A stretch of DNA of 64,000 nucleotides from NCBI RefSeq assembly GCF_002094305.1, contig NZ_LWTX01000003.1, positions 124,001-188,000 on the forward strand, given 5' to 3'. The position numbers and the translations under genes are program-made. Under the pieces are notes generated by a model. It was not told where the DNA came from, ran no database searches, and saw only the letters and a program-made list of their open reading frames with translations. Shown in pieces: positions 25,446 to 35,224 of the stretch. The DNA comes from Prescottella equi. GTDB lineage: Bacteria > Actinomycetota > Actinomycetes > Mycobacteriales > Mycobacteriaceae. Within the stretch, counting starts at the first letter, position 1. Every line of letters starts with the position of its first letter.

Positions 25446-26651
25446 TCAGCGAGAATCCCTGACCCGCAGGGCGAGTCCGGCCACGAGGCAAGCCACGGCT
25501 GCGGTCGCGAGCACCAGGGGGCTCATGGACCAGCCCCCGACGTGGGTGGCGACGAACGCGACGGCCGGCGGTCCCACGATCGACCCGACGTTCGACATCT
25601 GCACCACCAGTCCGTTGACGGGGCCGATCTCGCGCGGTCCGCGGGCGGCGCTGGGCACGGCTGCGAACACGGCGGCCGGCAGCAGCCCACCGAGAAGGGC
25701 GAAAGCGATTGCAGCACCGTAGGACAGGCCGAACGGCGCCCACCCGGCGTAGACGAGGACGGCAGCCAGGCCCATCGACGTCGCGGCCACCGCGATCAGC
25801 GTGCCGGGGCGTACGCCCCGGTGCAGCAACACTCCGGAAACGACGTTGCCGAGGACGACGAGCGCGGTGAGGATCGCCGCAGAGGTGTCGGCCCACCCGC
25901 CCGATGCGTACACGGTGGGCAGGAACCCGATGACCGCGAGGTACTGCAGCGAGTAGGTACCGAAGGCGACAGCGATCAGTACTGCAGCCGGGTTGCGCCA
26001 CACGGGAGCTCGTTTCGCCCCGGCCGACGCAGCCGGAACCCCGGCCACGCGAGGCACCACCGCGACCACCAGGCCCGCGCACCCGAGCAGCAGTCCGGCG
26101 TTGACGGCCCACAGCCCCCGCCAGCCGACCGCGTCGATGATCGACGGGCCCAGCAGGATCGCGACGAACTGTCCGAGCGGCATGTAGATGCCCCACAGCC
26201 CGAGCGCGAAGCGGCGATGCCGGTCCCCCGACGCCGCCGTGATGGTGGCGGGAGCGGACACCGCGACGCCCATGAAGCCGAGCCCCTCGAGGACCCGGGA
26301 GAACAGCAACGCCGGTGTCCCGGGACCGATCGCACCGAGCCCGGCGCCGGCCGCGAGGGCGAGCAGAGCGAACGCCAGCATTCGGCGTCGACCGAGTCTG
26401 TCGACGAATCCGCCTGCCGCACTGCCCAGCAGAGCGCCCACGAACGTGTACGACGACAGCAGGACCCCTGCCGCGGTCAGGCTCATTCCGAGATCGTCGC
26501 GCACGGTCGGCAGTGCGACGATGACCTTGCCGACCTGACTGGCGGCCAGGACCCCGGCAAGCAATGCGACGGCCACCACCGGCCACGAAGACGACTCCAG
26601 CGCCGCCGGCTGCTGCCGGGCGGCGCTGGACTCGGAGACCAGCTCAGCCAC
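25446..26651 (-). CDS. MFS transporter
   Basis: A 401-residue 12-span carrier of the general MFS type. The GTG start overlaps the hydroxylase stop by 8 bases, so translation is probably coupled. GGFVDRLGRRRML is the loop 2-3 motif. It differs from the MHS carriers in this window (no EWYDF signature). Its place after a ring hydroxylase fits export of a product or uptake of a related aromatic compound; the direction cannot be told. Confidence 0.85.
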   Translation of the reverse strand: MAELVSESSAARQQPAALESSSWPVVAVALLAGVLAASQVGKVIVALPTVRDDLGMSLTAAGVLLSSYTFVGALLGSAAGGFVDRLGRRRMLAFALLALAAGAGLGAIGPGTPALLFSRVLEGLGFMGVAVSAPATITAASGDRHRRFALGLWGIYMPLGQFVAILLGPSIIDAVGWRGLWAVNAGLLLGCAGLVVAVVPRVAGVPAASAGAKRAPVWRNPAAVLIAVAFGTYSLQYLAVIGFLPTVYASGGWADTSAAILTALVVLGNVVSGVLLHRGVRPGTLIAVAATSMGLAAVLVYAGWAPFGLSYGAAIAFALLGGLLPAAVFAAVPSAARGPREIGPVNGLVVQMSNVGSIVGPPAVAFVATHVGGWSMSPLVLATAAVACLVAGLALRVRDSR

Positions 26652-28560
26652 CGATGGTGGCGTCCACGTTCCGGTCGGCAGGAACGGTGAGCGACGGATC
26701 GGCGGCGGCCGCGATGGCCTCCTCGAACTCACGCTGCCCCACCTGTGAACCGAGGACCAGGGCGAGGCGCGCGAGGAAGCCCTCGCGGTCGTTCTCGCCG
26801 ACCTGGTCGAGCGCGTCGGACAGACCCATCCACACGTTCTCGCGGCGCAGCTCCGCCGGGTCGATGGCGGGTCCGCTGTCGACGGTGGCGCTGGCACCGG
26901 TCGGGGCATCCCCCAGCGAAAGGTGGCGGGCGACGTCCTCGATTCGTCCGACACCGTCGATGCGACACAGCAGCAGACCGTCGGGGCGGATCACGAAGAC
27001 CTCGCCGTCGCGGGCACCGAGCGCGGCGACGATCCCGCCGTCGGCGTCGGGCACGACGGAGACCGACGCGTCGGACGTGTCGCTACCGATCAGGATGGCG
27101 CGCACCGACTCCGGAGCCAACGCCGCGGCGAGAGTTGCAGTCGCGGCGGCCAGCGCCGCGGCATCGACCTGCACACCGAGCACCGCGAAACCGGTGCCGC
27201 GCAGCTTGTTGAGTGACGTCTCGGTGCCGTCGGCGGTCACGACGCGACGATCGTCGACCGGGTCGCCGGCGGCGACGCCCGCGACATCGGCCGGAGTGGG
27301 CCACGTGAGCGGCGAGATCCGGGCGTTGGTGGCGCTGGACTGCCGCGGGTTGATGAGGTGGCTGAACTCGGGGCGGTTGACGGCCAGCGCGAGGATCGCG
27401 TCCCGCGTCGTCAGGTAGCCGTGGCTCCCGGGCGACATGATGAGCGTGCTCTTGCCGGCGTTCGCGACGTTCTGCCGCCACGCGTCGTGGCGCTCCACCG
27501 AGTACGCCTGCAGCATCTTCTCGTCGGCATTGCCGTGGATCACCGCGGCGAGCTGCCAGGCGAGGGTCTCGGCGTCCTCCATGCCCGAGTTCAACCCGCG
27601 GACACCGAAGATCGGCACCAGATGGGCGGCGTCGCCGGCGAACAGCAGGCGACCGTGCGTGAAGTCCTCGAGCGCCAGCGCGCGAGCGCTGTAGAAGCCG
27701 TGCCATTCGAGGGTCCACGGCAGATCGTTCTGCAGCCACTCCAGGTGCCGCGTGATGCGGTCCCGGATGCGGTCCTCCTGCGTCTCGATCTCGGCGTCCT
27801 CGGACGGGTCGAGCTGGTAGTCGATGCGCCAGATGTTCTTGGGCTGCTTGTGCATGATGATCGTCGAGCCGGGGTTGCTCGGCGGATCGAACCAGACCAT
27901 GCGCTCGGCCGGCAGTTCCGACTCCCAGTGGATGTCGGCGATGACGTAGCGGCCGTCGTAGTTGTTGCCCTGCAGCCGGAGTCCGGCCAGTTCGCGCATG
28001 CGGCTGCGGCCACCGTCGGCGGCCACGACCCAGCGGGCGCGCAGGTGGCGCTTGCCACCGGCACAGTCGACCTCGAGAGTGACCTCGTCGTCGGCGCGCA
28101 GCACGCCGGCGATGCTCGCCGACCAGTGCAGCGTGATGAGGGGGTTCGCCTCGATCGTGTCGACCATGATCTGCTCGAACTCCGACTGGGAGACGTTGAT
28201 CATGGGCGGGCGCACGTCGTGGTCGGCGTTGCGCATCTGGAAGTGCAGCACCTGCTGGTCGCGGTAGAAGCTGCGGCCACCGACCCACGGGAGCACGATC
28301 TTCTCCAGCTCGGCGCCGAAGCCGAGGCGCGCGGCGGCCTCGAGGCTGTGGCGGGAGATACAGATCGCGCGGCTGCCGAAGGACACCTGGTCGGCGGCCT
28401 CGATGATCGTGACGGGGATGCCGCGCTGCGCGAGGCCGAGCGCGACGGCCATGCCGACGGGGCCGGCGCCGACGATGACGACGGGCAGGGTCTCGTCGGC
28501 GGGCGTCATCGACGCGAAGTCCGAGGCCGGGTACTTCTTGGGCTGGTAGTAGGTCGACAT
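26644..28560 (-). CDS. FAD-dependent aromatic hydroxylase (MhpA-like) with C-terminal DUF2783-like segment
   Basis: A 638-residue PHBH-family monooxygenase. FAD motif VGAGPVGMAVALGLA lies near residue 30, the DG motif in ADGGRSRMRE, and GDAAHLVPIFGVRGLNSG is the second FAD motif. A thioredoxin-like C-terminal domain (about 440-545) follows, as in phenol hydroxylases and MhpA. The last 60 residues (ENVWMGLSDALDQVG ... EFEEAIAAA) resemble DUF2783, usually a separate small protein. It should hydroxylate a phenolic ring with NAD(P)H. It is flanked by two MFS genes 4 bases upstream and 8 bases overlapping downstream. Confidence 0.85.
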   Translation of the reverse strand: MSTYYQPKKYPASDFASMTPADETLPVVIVGAGPVGMAVALGLAQRGIPVTIIEAADQVSFGSRAICISRHSLEAAARLGFGAELEKIVLPWVGGRSFYRDQQVLHFQMRNADHDVRPPMINVSQSEFEQIMVDTIEANPLITLHWSASIAGVLRADDEVTLEVDCAGGKRHLRARWVVAADGGRSRMRELAGLRLQGNNYDGRYVIADIHWESELPAERMVWFDPPSNPGSTIIMHKQPKNIWRIDYQLDPSEDAEIETQEDRIRDRITRHLEWLQNDLPWTLEWHGFYSARALALEDFTHGRLLFAGDAAHLVPIFGVRGLNSGMEDAETLAWQLAAVIHGNADEKMLQAYSVERHDAWRQNVANAGKSTLIMSPGSHGYLTTRDAILALAVNRPEFSHLINPRQSSATNARISPLTWPTPADVAGVAAGDPVDDRRVVTADGTETSLNKLRGTGFAVLGVQVDAAALAAATATLAAALAPESVRAILIGSDTSDASVSVVPDADGGIVAALGARDGEVFVIRPDGLLLCRIDGVGRIEDVARHLSLGDAPTGASATVDSGPAIDPAELRRENVWMGLSDALDQVGENDREGFLARLALVLGSQVGQREFEEAIAAAADPSLTVPADRNVDATIGG

Positions 28561-28564
28561 GGAG

Positions 28565-29890
28565 CTAGACCGCTTCCTGCTCGATCGGACGGGAGGACGT
28601 GGTACCGGGAACCTTCAGCACGAGGATGCTGGCGAGGCTGATCAGGGCGATCAGCACGAAGTACCCGGTGATCGCGAGCGACGTGTCGAAGCTCGCGTAC
28701 AGCGCGGTGGCGATGATCGGGGCGAGACCGCCGCCGAGGATGGCGCCGATCTGGTAGCCGAGGGAGGCACCCGAGTAGCGGATCGCCGGCGGGAACAGCT
28801 CCGCGAACAGCGCGGACTGGGGTCCGGCGCAGCAGCCGAGGGTGAAGCCGAGGCCGATCATCGCGACGATCATGACGGGCAGGACCGCGGTGTCCATGAG
28901 CGGGAAGAACACGGCGGCGGCGATCACGAGCGCGATCGAGCTGCGCACGTAGACGGGACGACGTCCCATGGTGTCGGACTTCCACGCGCTGAATGCCATG
29001 CCGGCCATCCAGAACGGGCACGAGCCGATCAGCAGGAACAGCATCGTGGTCTTGCTGAAGCCGAGTTCGGTCTCCCCGTACTTGAGGACGTAGACCATGT
29101 ACGCGTACGCGATGCCGTTGGTGGCGATGAACGTGCCCCCGGCCAGCAGCACCGTCTTCCAGTGCTTGGTGAGGACCTCCATGATCGGCAGCTTGTTCGG
29201 CTGCTCCTGGTCCTTGGTCTCCTTGAACTCGTTGCTCTCCTCGAGGCCGAGCCGGATCCACATCGCGACCAGCACGAGGACGGCGCTGAGCAGGAACGGG
29301 ATTCGCCAACCCCACGCCTTGAAGGTCTCGTCGCTCATGAAGGCGGTCAGCGGCAGGTAGACGAGGTTCGCGACGAGGACACCCGCCGGGACGCCGATCT
29401 GCGGGGCCGCACCGTAGAGGCCCTTGCGCCCCTCGGGGGCGTTCTCGGTGGCGACGAGCACCGCGCCGCCCCATTCGCCGCCGACGCCGAGGCCCTGGAC
29501 GAAGCGCAGCGTCACGAGCAGGATCGGGGCGAACACGCCGATCGCGTCGTAGTTGGGGAGCACACCGATGCCGACGGTCGCGAAGCCCATGAGCAGCAGC
29601 GAGATGACGAGCATCGACTTCCGGCCGACGCGGTCGCCGAAGTGGCCCATGACGACGCCACCGATGGGACGCGCGATGAAGCCGACGGCGAGCGTCGCGA
29701 ACGACGCCAACGTGCCCGCGAGGTCCGAGGAGTTCGGGAAGAACTGGTGCCCGAGTACCAGCGCCGCGGCCGTGCCGTAGATGAAGAAGTCGTACCACTC
29801 GATCGCGGTGCCGACGAAGCTGCCGAGCGCGGCCTTGCGGGCCTTGCGGTGCAACTCCTGCGGCGGAGCCGCAGCCATGGTTGCCGTCAT
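28565..29890 (-). CDS. MFS transporter, MHS family
   Basis: A 441-residue 12-span symporter. GTAIEWYDFFIYG is the MHS signature; GHFGDRVGRKSML is the MFS loop motif. The start MTATMAAAPP has AAAGG 11 bases upstream. It is the first gene of a three-gene operon with the aromatic hydroxylase and a second MFS carrier, so aromatic acid uptake is the likely role. Confidence 0.9.
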   Translation of the reverse strand: MTATMAAAPPQELHRKARKAALGSFVGTAIEWYDFFIYGTAAALVLGHQFFPNSSDLAGTLASFATLAVGFIARPIGGVVMGHFGDRVGRKSMLVISLLLMGFATVGIGVLPNYDAIGVFAPILLVTLRFVQGLGVGGEWGGAVLVATENAPEGRKGLYGAAPQIGVPAGVLVANLVYLPLTAFMSDETFKAWGWRIPFLLSAVLVLVAMWIRLGLEESNEFKETKDQEQPNKLPIMEVLTKHWKTVLLAGGTFIATNGIAYAYMVYVLKYGETELGFSKTTMLFLLIGSCPFWMAGMAFSAWKSDTMGRRPVYVRSSIALVIAAAVFFPLMDTAVLPVMIVAMIGLGFTLGCCAGPQSALFAELFPPAIRYSGASLGYQIGAILGGGLAPIIATALYASFDTSLAITGYFVLIALISLASILVLKVPGTTSSRPIEQEAV

Positions 29891-30030
29891 GGTTCGGGTG
29901 CCTTTCAACTCTGGAGGCATGCAGGGACGAAACCCACCTGCACACATGCCGACTAAGCGGCCTGCAGGACATCTTGACCTGGATCACATCGCGTGAAAAG
30001 CGCAAGAAAGCGGGGTGAATGCGCAGAAAT

Positions 30031-30050
30031 CCTGAGGTTTGTCACTCAGG
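30031..30050. promoter_or_regulatory. small inverted repeat CCTGAG-N8-CTCAGG
   Basis: Perfect 6-base arms in the 254-base gap between the MHS start and the LysR stop. It may be the end of the LysR transcript or an operator of the transporter operon. Confidence 0.35.
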
Positions 30051-30144
30051 TGCGGCGCACGCCCGGGTAGCGGACTCGCCGCTTCGGATCCTGCCTTGTT
30101 CCGGACCGATTGTCCCGTGTGAGAGTGCCTACACCGACGCCGTC

Positions 30145-31083
30145 TCAGTGGGCTGCGACATCTCCTGCGACATCGCCGTCCACCGCGAAGTCGACAAAGG
30201 CGCGCGCGGTTCGGCTCAGCAGCGCGTCCTGCGACCACGCCAGGAGGATGTCGACCTCCGGCACCGGAGGCTCCACCTCCGGGCGGACGACGACGCCGAG
30301 CCCCTCGTACGTGACGTCGAGCTGCGGCCGCTGGATCAGCAGCGTCCAGCCGAAGCCGCGGCCGACGAGCGCGCGGGCTGTCTCGAAGTTCTTGGGACGA
30401 AACCGCACCTGCGGAGTGAAGCCGGCGCGGCTGCACATCTGCAGCGCATGGAACGAACTCGGTGGGGCGTCGAGCAGCACCATCGGCTCGTCGGCGAGCT
30501 CGGCGAGCTCGACGACCGGCGCGTCGGCCAGACGATGGTCGGCGGGCAGCAGGATCGCGGGCTGCCGGGTGTCCATCCGGGCCCGCCGCAGTTCCGGCGA
30601 CAGGTCGAGGTCGTAGACGATCGCGAGGTCCAGCTCGCCCGACATCAGCCGCCCTTCGAGGCGGTCCTGGGTGTCCTCGACGAAGTCGACGGTGACCTGA
30701 GGGTGCAGCTGGTTGAACTCGTACAGCAGCCGCGGCAGCAGTGTCGGGCCGAGCGACGAGTAGCAACCGATCGCGAGCGGACCGGTGAGCACGCCCTCCG
30801 CCCCGGACGCCTCGGCGGCGAGGTCGCCCGCCTGCTCGAGCAGCGCCTTCGCGCGGATCAGCACCCGTTCGCCCGTCGGGGTGAGTTGGACGCCGTGCGC
30901 CCGCCGGCGCACGCACAGCTGCGACTTGAGTCCGCGCTCGAGTTCGGTGATCGCGAGCGAGACCGCGGACTGCGAGACGTGCAGCCGATCCGCGGCGGCC
31001 CGGATGGTGCCGGTCTCGGCGACGGCGACGAACACGAACAGCTGACGCATCGTGTACGCCGGCGGCCTTGCCGAGCTGACCAT
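30145..31083 (-). CDS. LysR family transcriptional regulator
   Basis: A 312-residue regulator. The N-terminal helix-turn-helix is GTIRAAADRLHVSQSAVSLAITELERGL, followed by a periplasmic-binding-like effector domain. GGAGGTAACC directly precedes the ATG. It is divergent from the acyl-CoA dehydrogenase gene and upstream of the hydroxylase operon on the same strand, so either could be its target. Confidence 0.9.
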   Translation of the reverse strand: MVSSARPPAYTMRQLFVFVAVAETGTIRAAADRLHVSQSAVSLAITELERGLKSQLCVRRRAHGVQLTPTGERVLIRAKALLEQAGDLAAEASGAEGVLTGPLAIGCYSSLGPTLLPRLLYEFNQLHPQVTVDFVEDTQDRLEGRLMSGELDLAIVYDLDLSPELRRARMDTRQPAILLPADHRLADAPVVELAELADEPMVLLDAPPSSFHALQMCSRAGFTPQVRFRPKNFETARALVGRGFGWTLLIQRPQLDVTYEGLGVVVRPEVEPPVPEVDILLAWSQDALLSRTARAFVDFAVDGDVAGDVAAH

Positions 31084-31149
31084 GGTTACCTCCGGGCATC
31101 GATTCTCGCACGGGTTCCGCAAACCACGATCGAGGGGAATACTCGCCAG

Positions 31150-31163
31150 TAGCTTGTTCGCTA
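31150..31163. promoter_or_regulatory. candidate LysR-type site TAGC-N6-GCTA
   Basis: A short inverted repeat in the 117-base divergent promoter between the LysR and acyl-CoA dehydrogenase genes. The arms are short, so this is tentative. Confidence 0.3.
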
Positions 31164-31200
31164 GGTTCTTCGATCGCTCTCTTCGAGGAGGCGGATCACG

Positions 31201-33147
31201 GTGACACCGACCCAGGTGACGGAGGAACAGGCCCGCGCGGTCGCCGAGGAGGCCCGCGAGAGCGGCTGGGAGAAACCGTCCTTCGCCAAGGAACTGTTCC
31301 TCGGGCGATTCCCGCTCGACCTCGTCCATCCCTTCCCCCGGCCCGCCCCCGACGAGGCCGCGCGAACCGACGTCTTCCTCGCCGACCTCGAGCGGTACTG
31401 CCGGGGGATCGACGGGTCGGTGATCGAGCGGGACGCCCGCATCCCCGACGAGTACGTCGCCGGGTTGGCCGAACTCGGTTGCTTCGGGCTCAAGGTGCCG
31501 GTCGAGTACGGCGGGCTCGGACTGTCCCAGGTCGCCTACAACCGCGCGCTGATGGTGGTGTCGTCGGTACACGGGAGCCTCGGCGCGTTGCTGTCGGCGC
31601 ACCAGTCGATCGGTGTGCCGGAACCACTGAAGCTGGCCGGCACCGAAGAGCAGAAGAAGAAGTTCCTGCCGCGCTGCGCGAAGGGCGCGATCTCGGCGTT
31701 CCTCCTCACCGAGCCCGACGTCGGATCCGACCCGGCCCGTCTCGCATCCACCGCCACCCCCACGGAGGACGGTTCCGCGTACATCCTCGACGGCGTCAAA
31801 CTCTGGACCACCAACGGCGTCGTGGCCGAGTTGCTGGTGGTGATGGCGCGGGTTCCGCGCCGGGAGGGCAAGCGCGGCGGGATCAGCGCGTTCGTGGTGG
31901 AGGCGGACGCCCCCGGAATCACCGTCGAGCGCCGCAACGCGTTCATGGGGCTGCGCGGCATCGAGAACGGCGTCACCCGGCTGAACCGGGTACGGGTCCC
32001 GGCCGAGAACCTCGTCGGACGCGAGGGTGACGGCCTGAAGATCGCGTTGACCACGCTCAATGCCGGAAGGCTGGCGATCCCCGCGATGTGCGCGGCGGCC
32101 GGCAAGTGGTCCCTCAAGATCGCGCGCGAGTGGTCGGCCGAGCGGGTGCAGTGGGGTCGGCCCGTCGGCGAACACGGTGCGGTCGAGGCCAAGATCTCGT
32201 TCATCGCGGCCACCACGTACGCGCTCGAGGCGGTGCTCGAGCTGACCGGGCGGATGGCCGACGAGGGACGCAACGACATCCGCATCGAGGCCGCGCTGGC
32301 CAAGCTGTGGTCGAGCGAGATGGCGTGGCAGATCGCCGACGACCTCGTACAGATCCGCGGCGGACGCGGTTACGAGACGGCCGCGTCGCTCGCGGCGCGT
32401 GGCGAGCGGGCGGTGCCGGTGGAGCAGTTGCTGCGCGATCTGCGGATCAACCGGATCTTCGAGGGGTCGAGCGAGATCATGCGTCTGCTCATCGCGCGCG
32501 AGGCCGTCGACGCGCACCTGGCCGCGGCGGGCGCCCTGGCAGATCCCGAGGCGGACATCCAACGCAAGGCGAAGGCCGCCCTCGGCGCCGGCGGCTTCTA
32601 CGCCCGCTGGCTGCCCCACCTCGTCTCCGGCAAGGGCCAGCTGCCCACGTCGTACAGCGAATTCGGCTCTCTGGCAACGCATCTGCGATTCGTCGAGCGG
32701 GGTGCCCGCAGGCTCGCGCGCTCCACGTTCTACGGTATGGCGCGCTGGCAGGCCGGTATGGAGAAGCACCAGTCGTTCCTCGGGCGCGTCGTCGACATCG
32801 GTGCCGAGCTGTTCGCGATGTCGGCGGCCTGCGTGCGCGCGGACATGGAGCGCGCCGATGACCCGGAGCGCGGCACAGCCGCCATCGACCTCGCCGACGC
32901 GTTCTGCCGGCAGGCGCGGCTACGGATCGAGCGGCTGTTCGCGGCGCTGTGGGAGAACACCGACGACACCGACCATCGGATCTCGCGCGGCGTGCTCGGC
33001 GGCGAGTACACGTGGCTCGAGGCCGGAGTCCTCGACCAGTCGGAGGGCACCGGGCCGTGGATCGCGTCCTGGGCGCCCGGACCGTCGACGGAGGAGAACG
33101 TCGCGCGCAGATTCTCGACCACCACAGTCGAGGGGGCCACCACATAG
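31201..33147 (+). CDS. acyl-CoA dehydrogenase (long, C-terminally extended type)
   Basis: A 648-residue flavoenzyme with a GTG start and GAGGAGG upstream. The acyl-CoA dehydrogenase core spans about residues 50-430: FLLTEPDVGSDP (FAD/substrate loop), WTTNG and RINRIFEGSSEIMRLL. About 200 further residues follow, as in the VLCAD/ACAD9-like group. It oxidises an acyl-CoA to the 2-enoyl-CoA. It is divergent from the LysR gene, which may control it. Confidence 0.9.
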   Translation: MTPTQVTEEQARAVAEEARESGWEKPSFAKELFLGRFPLDLVHPFPRPAPDEAARTDVFLADLERYCRGIDGSVIERDARIPDEYVAGLAELGCFGLKVPVEYGGLGLSQVAYNRALMVVSSVHGSLGALLSAHQSIGVPEPLKLAGTEEQKKKFLPRCAKGAISAFLLTEPDVGSDPARLASTATPTEDGSAYILDGVKLWTTNGVVAELLVVMARVPRREGKRGGISAFVVEADAPGITVERRNAFMGLRGIENGVTRLNRVRVPAENLVGREGDGLKIALTTLNAGRLAIPAMCAAAGKWSLKIAREWSAERVQWGRPVGEHGAVEAKISFIAATTYALEAVLELTGRMADEGRNDIRIEAALAKLWSSEMAWQIADDLVQIRGGRGYETAASLAARGERAVPVEQLLRDLRINRIFEGSSEIMRLLIAREAVDAHLAAAGALADPEADIQRKAKAALGAGGFYARWLPHLVSGKGQLPTSYSEFGSLATHLRFVERGARRLARSTFYGMARWQAGMEKHQSFLGRVVDIGAELFAMSAACVRADMERADDPERGTAAIDLADAFCRQARLRIERLFAALWENTDDTDHRISRGVLGGEYTWLEAGVLDQSEGTGPWIASWAPGPSTEENVARRFSTTTVEGATT

Positions 33148-33160
33148 CCTGCGTTCAACT

Positions 33161-33182
33161 GGCTCCAATTCCCTGTGGAGCC
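33161..33182 (+). terminator. small hairpin after acyl-CoA dehydrogenase
   Basis: GGCTCCA and TGGAGCC pair around an 8-base loop, 13 bases past the stop codon. Confidence 0.45.
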
Positions 33183-33249
33183 CGATGGTTTTCCCCTCCG
33201 AGTCGGGTCTATCTGTGCAAGCGCAGTATCTGACGAGGGGAGAATCCCT

Positions 33250-34107
33250 GTGGCAAAGGGATGGGAAGCGATCGACGCCAACGGCGTCTCACTCGGGGTG
33301 GAGCACTTCGGGGATCCGACAGCACCGCTGATTCTGCTCACGGGCGGAACCACCATGTTCTCGTGGCCCGACGCGCTGTGCACCGCACTCGCTCGCGGCG
33401 GGCACCACGTCGTCCGGTACGACCTGCGCGATTCCGGTGCGTCGACCACCGTCGATCCCGAGAAGCCGGCCTACACCCTGCGCGACCTGGCCGCGGACGC
33501 CGCGGCGCTCGCCCACGAACTCGACTCGAGGCCGGCGCATCTGGCGGGCATCGGTGTCGGCGGAATGGTGGCCCAGGTAGCCGCGCTCGATCATGCGGAC
33601 GCTTTCGGCGCACTCACGCTCGTCGGAACGCGGCCTGTCGCTCCGGGGCCGGTCGACGACGATCTGCCCGACCATGACGACGCAACCATGGGCCGGCTGT
33701 TCTCACATCCGATGCCGGACTGGACCGACCGCGCCGCCGTGGCGGAATTCGCCGCCGCCGGCGCCGAGATCCTCGGCGACGACCCCGCCGCCGCTCGCGT
33801 GAGCGCCGAACGCATCTGGGACCGCACGCAGAGCACCGAACCGGCGATCCAGATGGCCAACCAGCTGGGAATGGTGTTCTCCAAGCTCGACTGCAAGCCG
33901 CGCTGGCGCGAACGCCTGCCCGAACTCACGATCCCGACACTCGTGGTGCACGGCAGGCACGACCCGTTCTTTCCCCTCGGCAACGGTAAGGCGTGCGCAC
34001 GAGAGATCCCCGGCGCGCGGCTACTCGTGATGGAAGATGCGGCGACCGCGATCCCCGATACGGCCGCCGACGGGGTGGCGGCCGCGATGCTCTCCCTGGG
34101 GCGGTGA
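33250..34107 (+). CDS. alpha/beta hydrolase-fold protein lacking catalytic Ser and His
   Basis: A 285-residue protein with a GTG start after GGGGAGA. The fold is clear: GVEHFGDPTAPLILLTGG, YDLRDSGAS and VVHGRHDPFFP match RdmC/DnrP-type esterases. The nucleophile elbow, normally GHSMGG, reads GIGVGG, with Gly replacing Ser. The C-terminal histidine region reads MEDAATAIP with no His. The Asp of GRHDP is kept. It is therefore probably non-hydrolytic: a binding protein, or an enzyme with altered chemistry. It converges on the DUF808 gene. Confidence 0.82.
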   Translation: MAKGWEAIDANGVSLGVEHFGDPTAPLILLTGGTTMFSWPDALCTALARGGHHVVRYDLRDSGASTTVDPEKPAYTLRDLAADAAALAHELDSRPAHLAGIGVGGMVAQVAALDHADAFGALTLVGTRPVAPGPVDDDLPDHDDATMGRLFSHPMPDWTDRAAVAEFAAAGAEILGDDPAAARVSAERIWDRTQSTEPAIQMANQLGMVFSKLDCKPRWRERLPELTIPTLVVHGRHDPFFPLGNGKACAREIPGARLLVMEDAATAIPDTAADGVAAAMLSLGR

Positions 34108-34114
34108 TACCGCC

Positions 34115-35068
34115 TCAGTGCGCCGTCGTGTCCTTCTTCCGCTTCGGAATCAGGTGCGCGATCAGCACGACGATCGCGCCCAGGATCAGTCCGACGACGG
34201 CGGACGCCACCGTTCCCGCGGTCCACGACAGGACGCCGCCGAAGCCGCCGTGCACGAGTTCGCCGAACCAGTGCTCGAGGTCGTGCAGACGGTCGGCCGG
34301 CCAGTGGAATCCGGCCTCGCCGACGTTGACCAGCAGGATGTGGCCGCCCACCCACAGCATCGCCGCGATGCCGACCACGGTGAGCACCGCCATCACCTTC
34401 GGCATCGCGGCGACGAGGCCGCGGCCGATCCGCTGACTGAGCGTCGACTTGCGCTGGGCGAGCGCGAGACCCACGTCGTCCATCTTCACGATGACGGCGA
34501 CGACGCCGTACACGAGGATGGTGATCAGGATCGCGACGACGATCAGAACCATCAGCCGGGTGAGGAACGGTTCGTCCTCTACCGACGACAGGGAGATCAC
34601 CATGATCTCGGCGGACAGGATCAGGTCGGTGCGGATGGCACTGCTGACCATCGCCTTCTCACGTTCGGGCCCGTCCTGCAGCGCCGGCGCGTCCTCGTCC
34701 TCGTGGTGGCCGCCGGTGAGTGCCTCGTACACCTTCTCGGCGCCCTCGTAGCAGAGGAAGAGACCACCGGCGATCAACAGATAGGGCAGCGCCGCCGGCA
34801 GGAACTGGCTGAGAATCATCGCCACCGGGAGGATGATCAGAAGCTTGTTCCGGATCGATCCGATCGCGATCTTCCGGATGATCGGCAGTTCCCGCTTCGG
34901 CGAGAAGCCGTGGACGTAGCGGGGCGTGACAGCGGTGTCGTCCACGACCACCCCGGCCGCCTTGATGCTCGCCTTGCCGGCCGCGGCGCCGACGTCGTCG
35001 ATGGATGCCGCGGCCGCTTTCGCGATCGCTGCGACGTCGTCCAGCAGGGCGACGAGACCACCAGCCAC
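34115..35068 (-). CDS. DUF808 family membrane protein (YedI-like)
   Basis: A 317-residue integral membrane protein with a GTG start and GGGAGG upstream. It opens with MAGGLVALLDDVAAIAK and VVDDTAVTPRYVHGF, the hallmark of DUF808, and has about six hydrophobic spans. The molecular function of the family is not known. It is divergent from the polymerase-like gene. Confidence 0.9.
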   Translation of the reverse strand: MAGGLVALLDDVAAIAKAAAASIDDVGAAAGKASIKAAGVVVDDTAVTPRYVHGFSPKRELPIIRKIAIGSIRNKLLIILPVAMILSQFLPAALPYLLIAGGLFLCYEGAEKVYEALTGGHHEDEDAPALQDGPEREKAMVSSAIRTDLILSAEIMVISLSSVEDEPFLTRLMVLIVVAILITILVYGVVAVIVKMDDVGLALAQRKSTLSQRIGRGLVAAMPKVMAVLTVVGIAAMLWVGGHILLVNVGEAGFHWPADRLHDLEHWFGELVHGGFGGVLSWTAGTVASAVVGLILGAIVVLIAHLIPKRKKDTTAH

Positions 35069-35224
35069 GGGAACCTCCCACTTTCGAATGTGTCCAGCCG
35101 GATGCGCTGAGCCGGTCGAGCGACACGTGCTCGGGGCTAGTCAGCCTATCGCCGCGCGGGGAGCGGCAGCCACACCGGCTCGGCCGGGATCCGCTCCACC
35201 GCCGCCCGCCGGCCCGACACGCTC

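Noticed and set aside
30145-32769. An 874-codon minus-strand reading containing the LysR protein
   Set aside because: Only the part from 31083 downward is LysR; the upstream part is antisense to the acyl-CoA dehydrogenase and a good ribosome-binding site marks the inner start.
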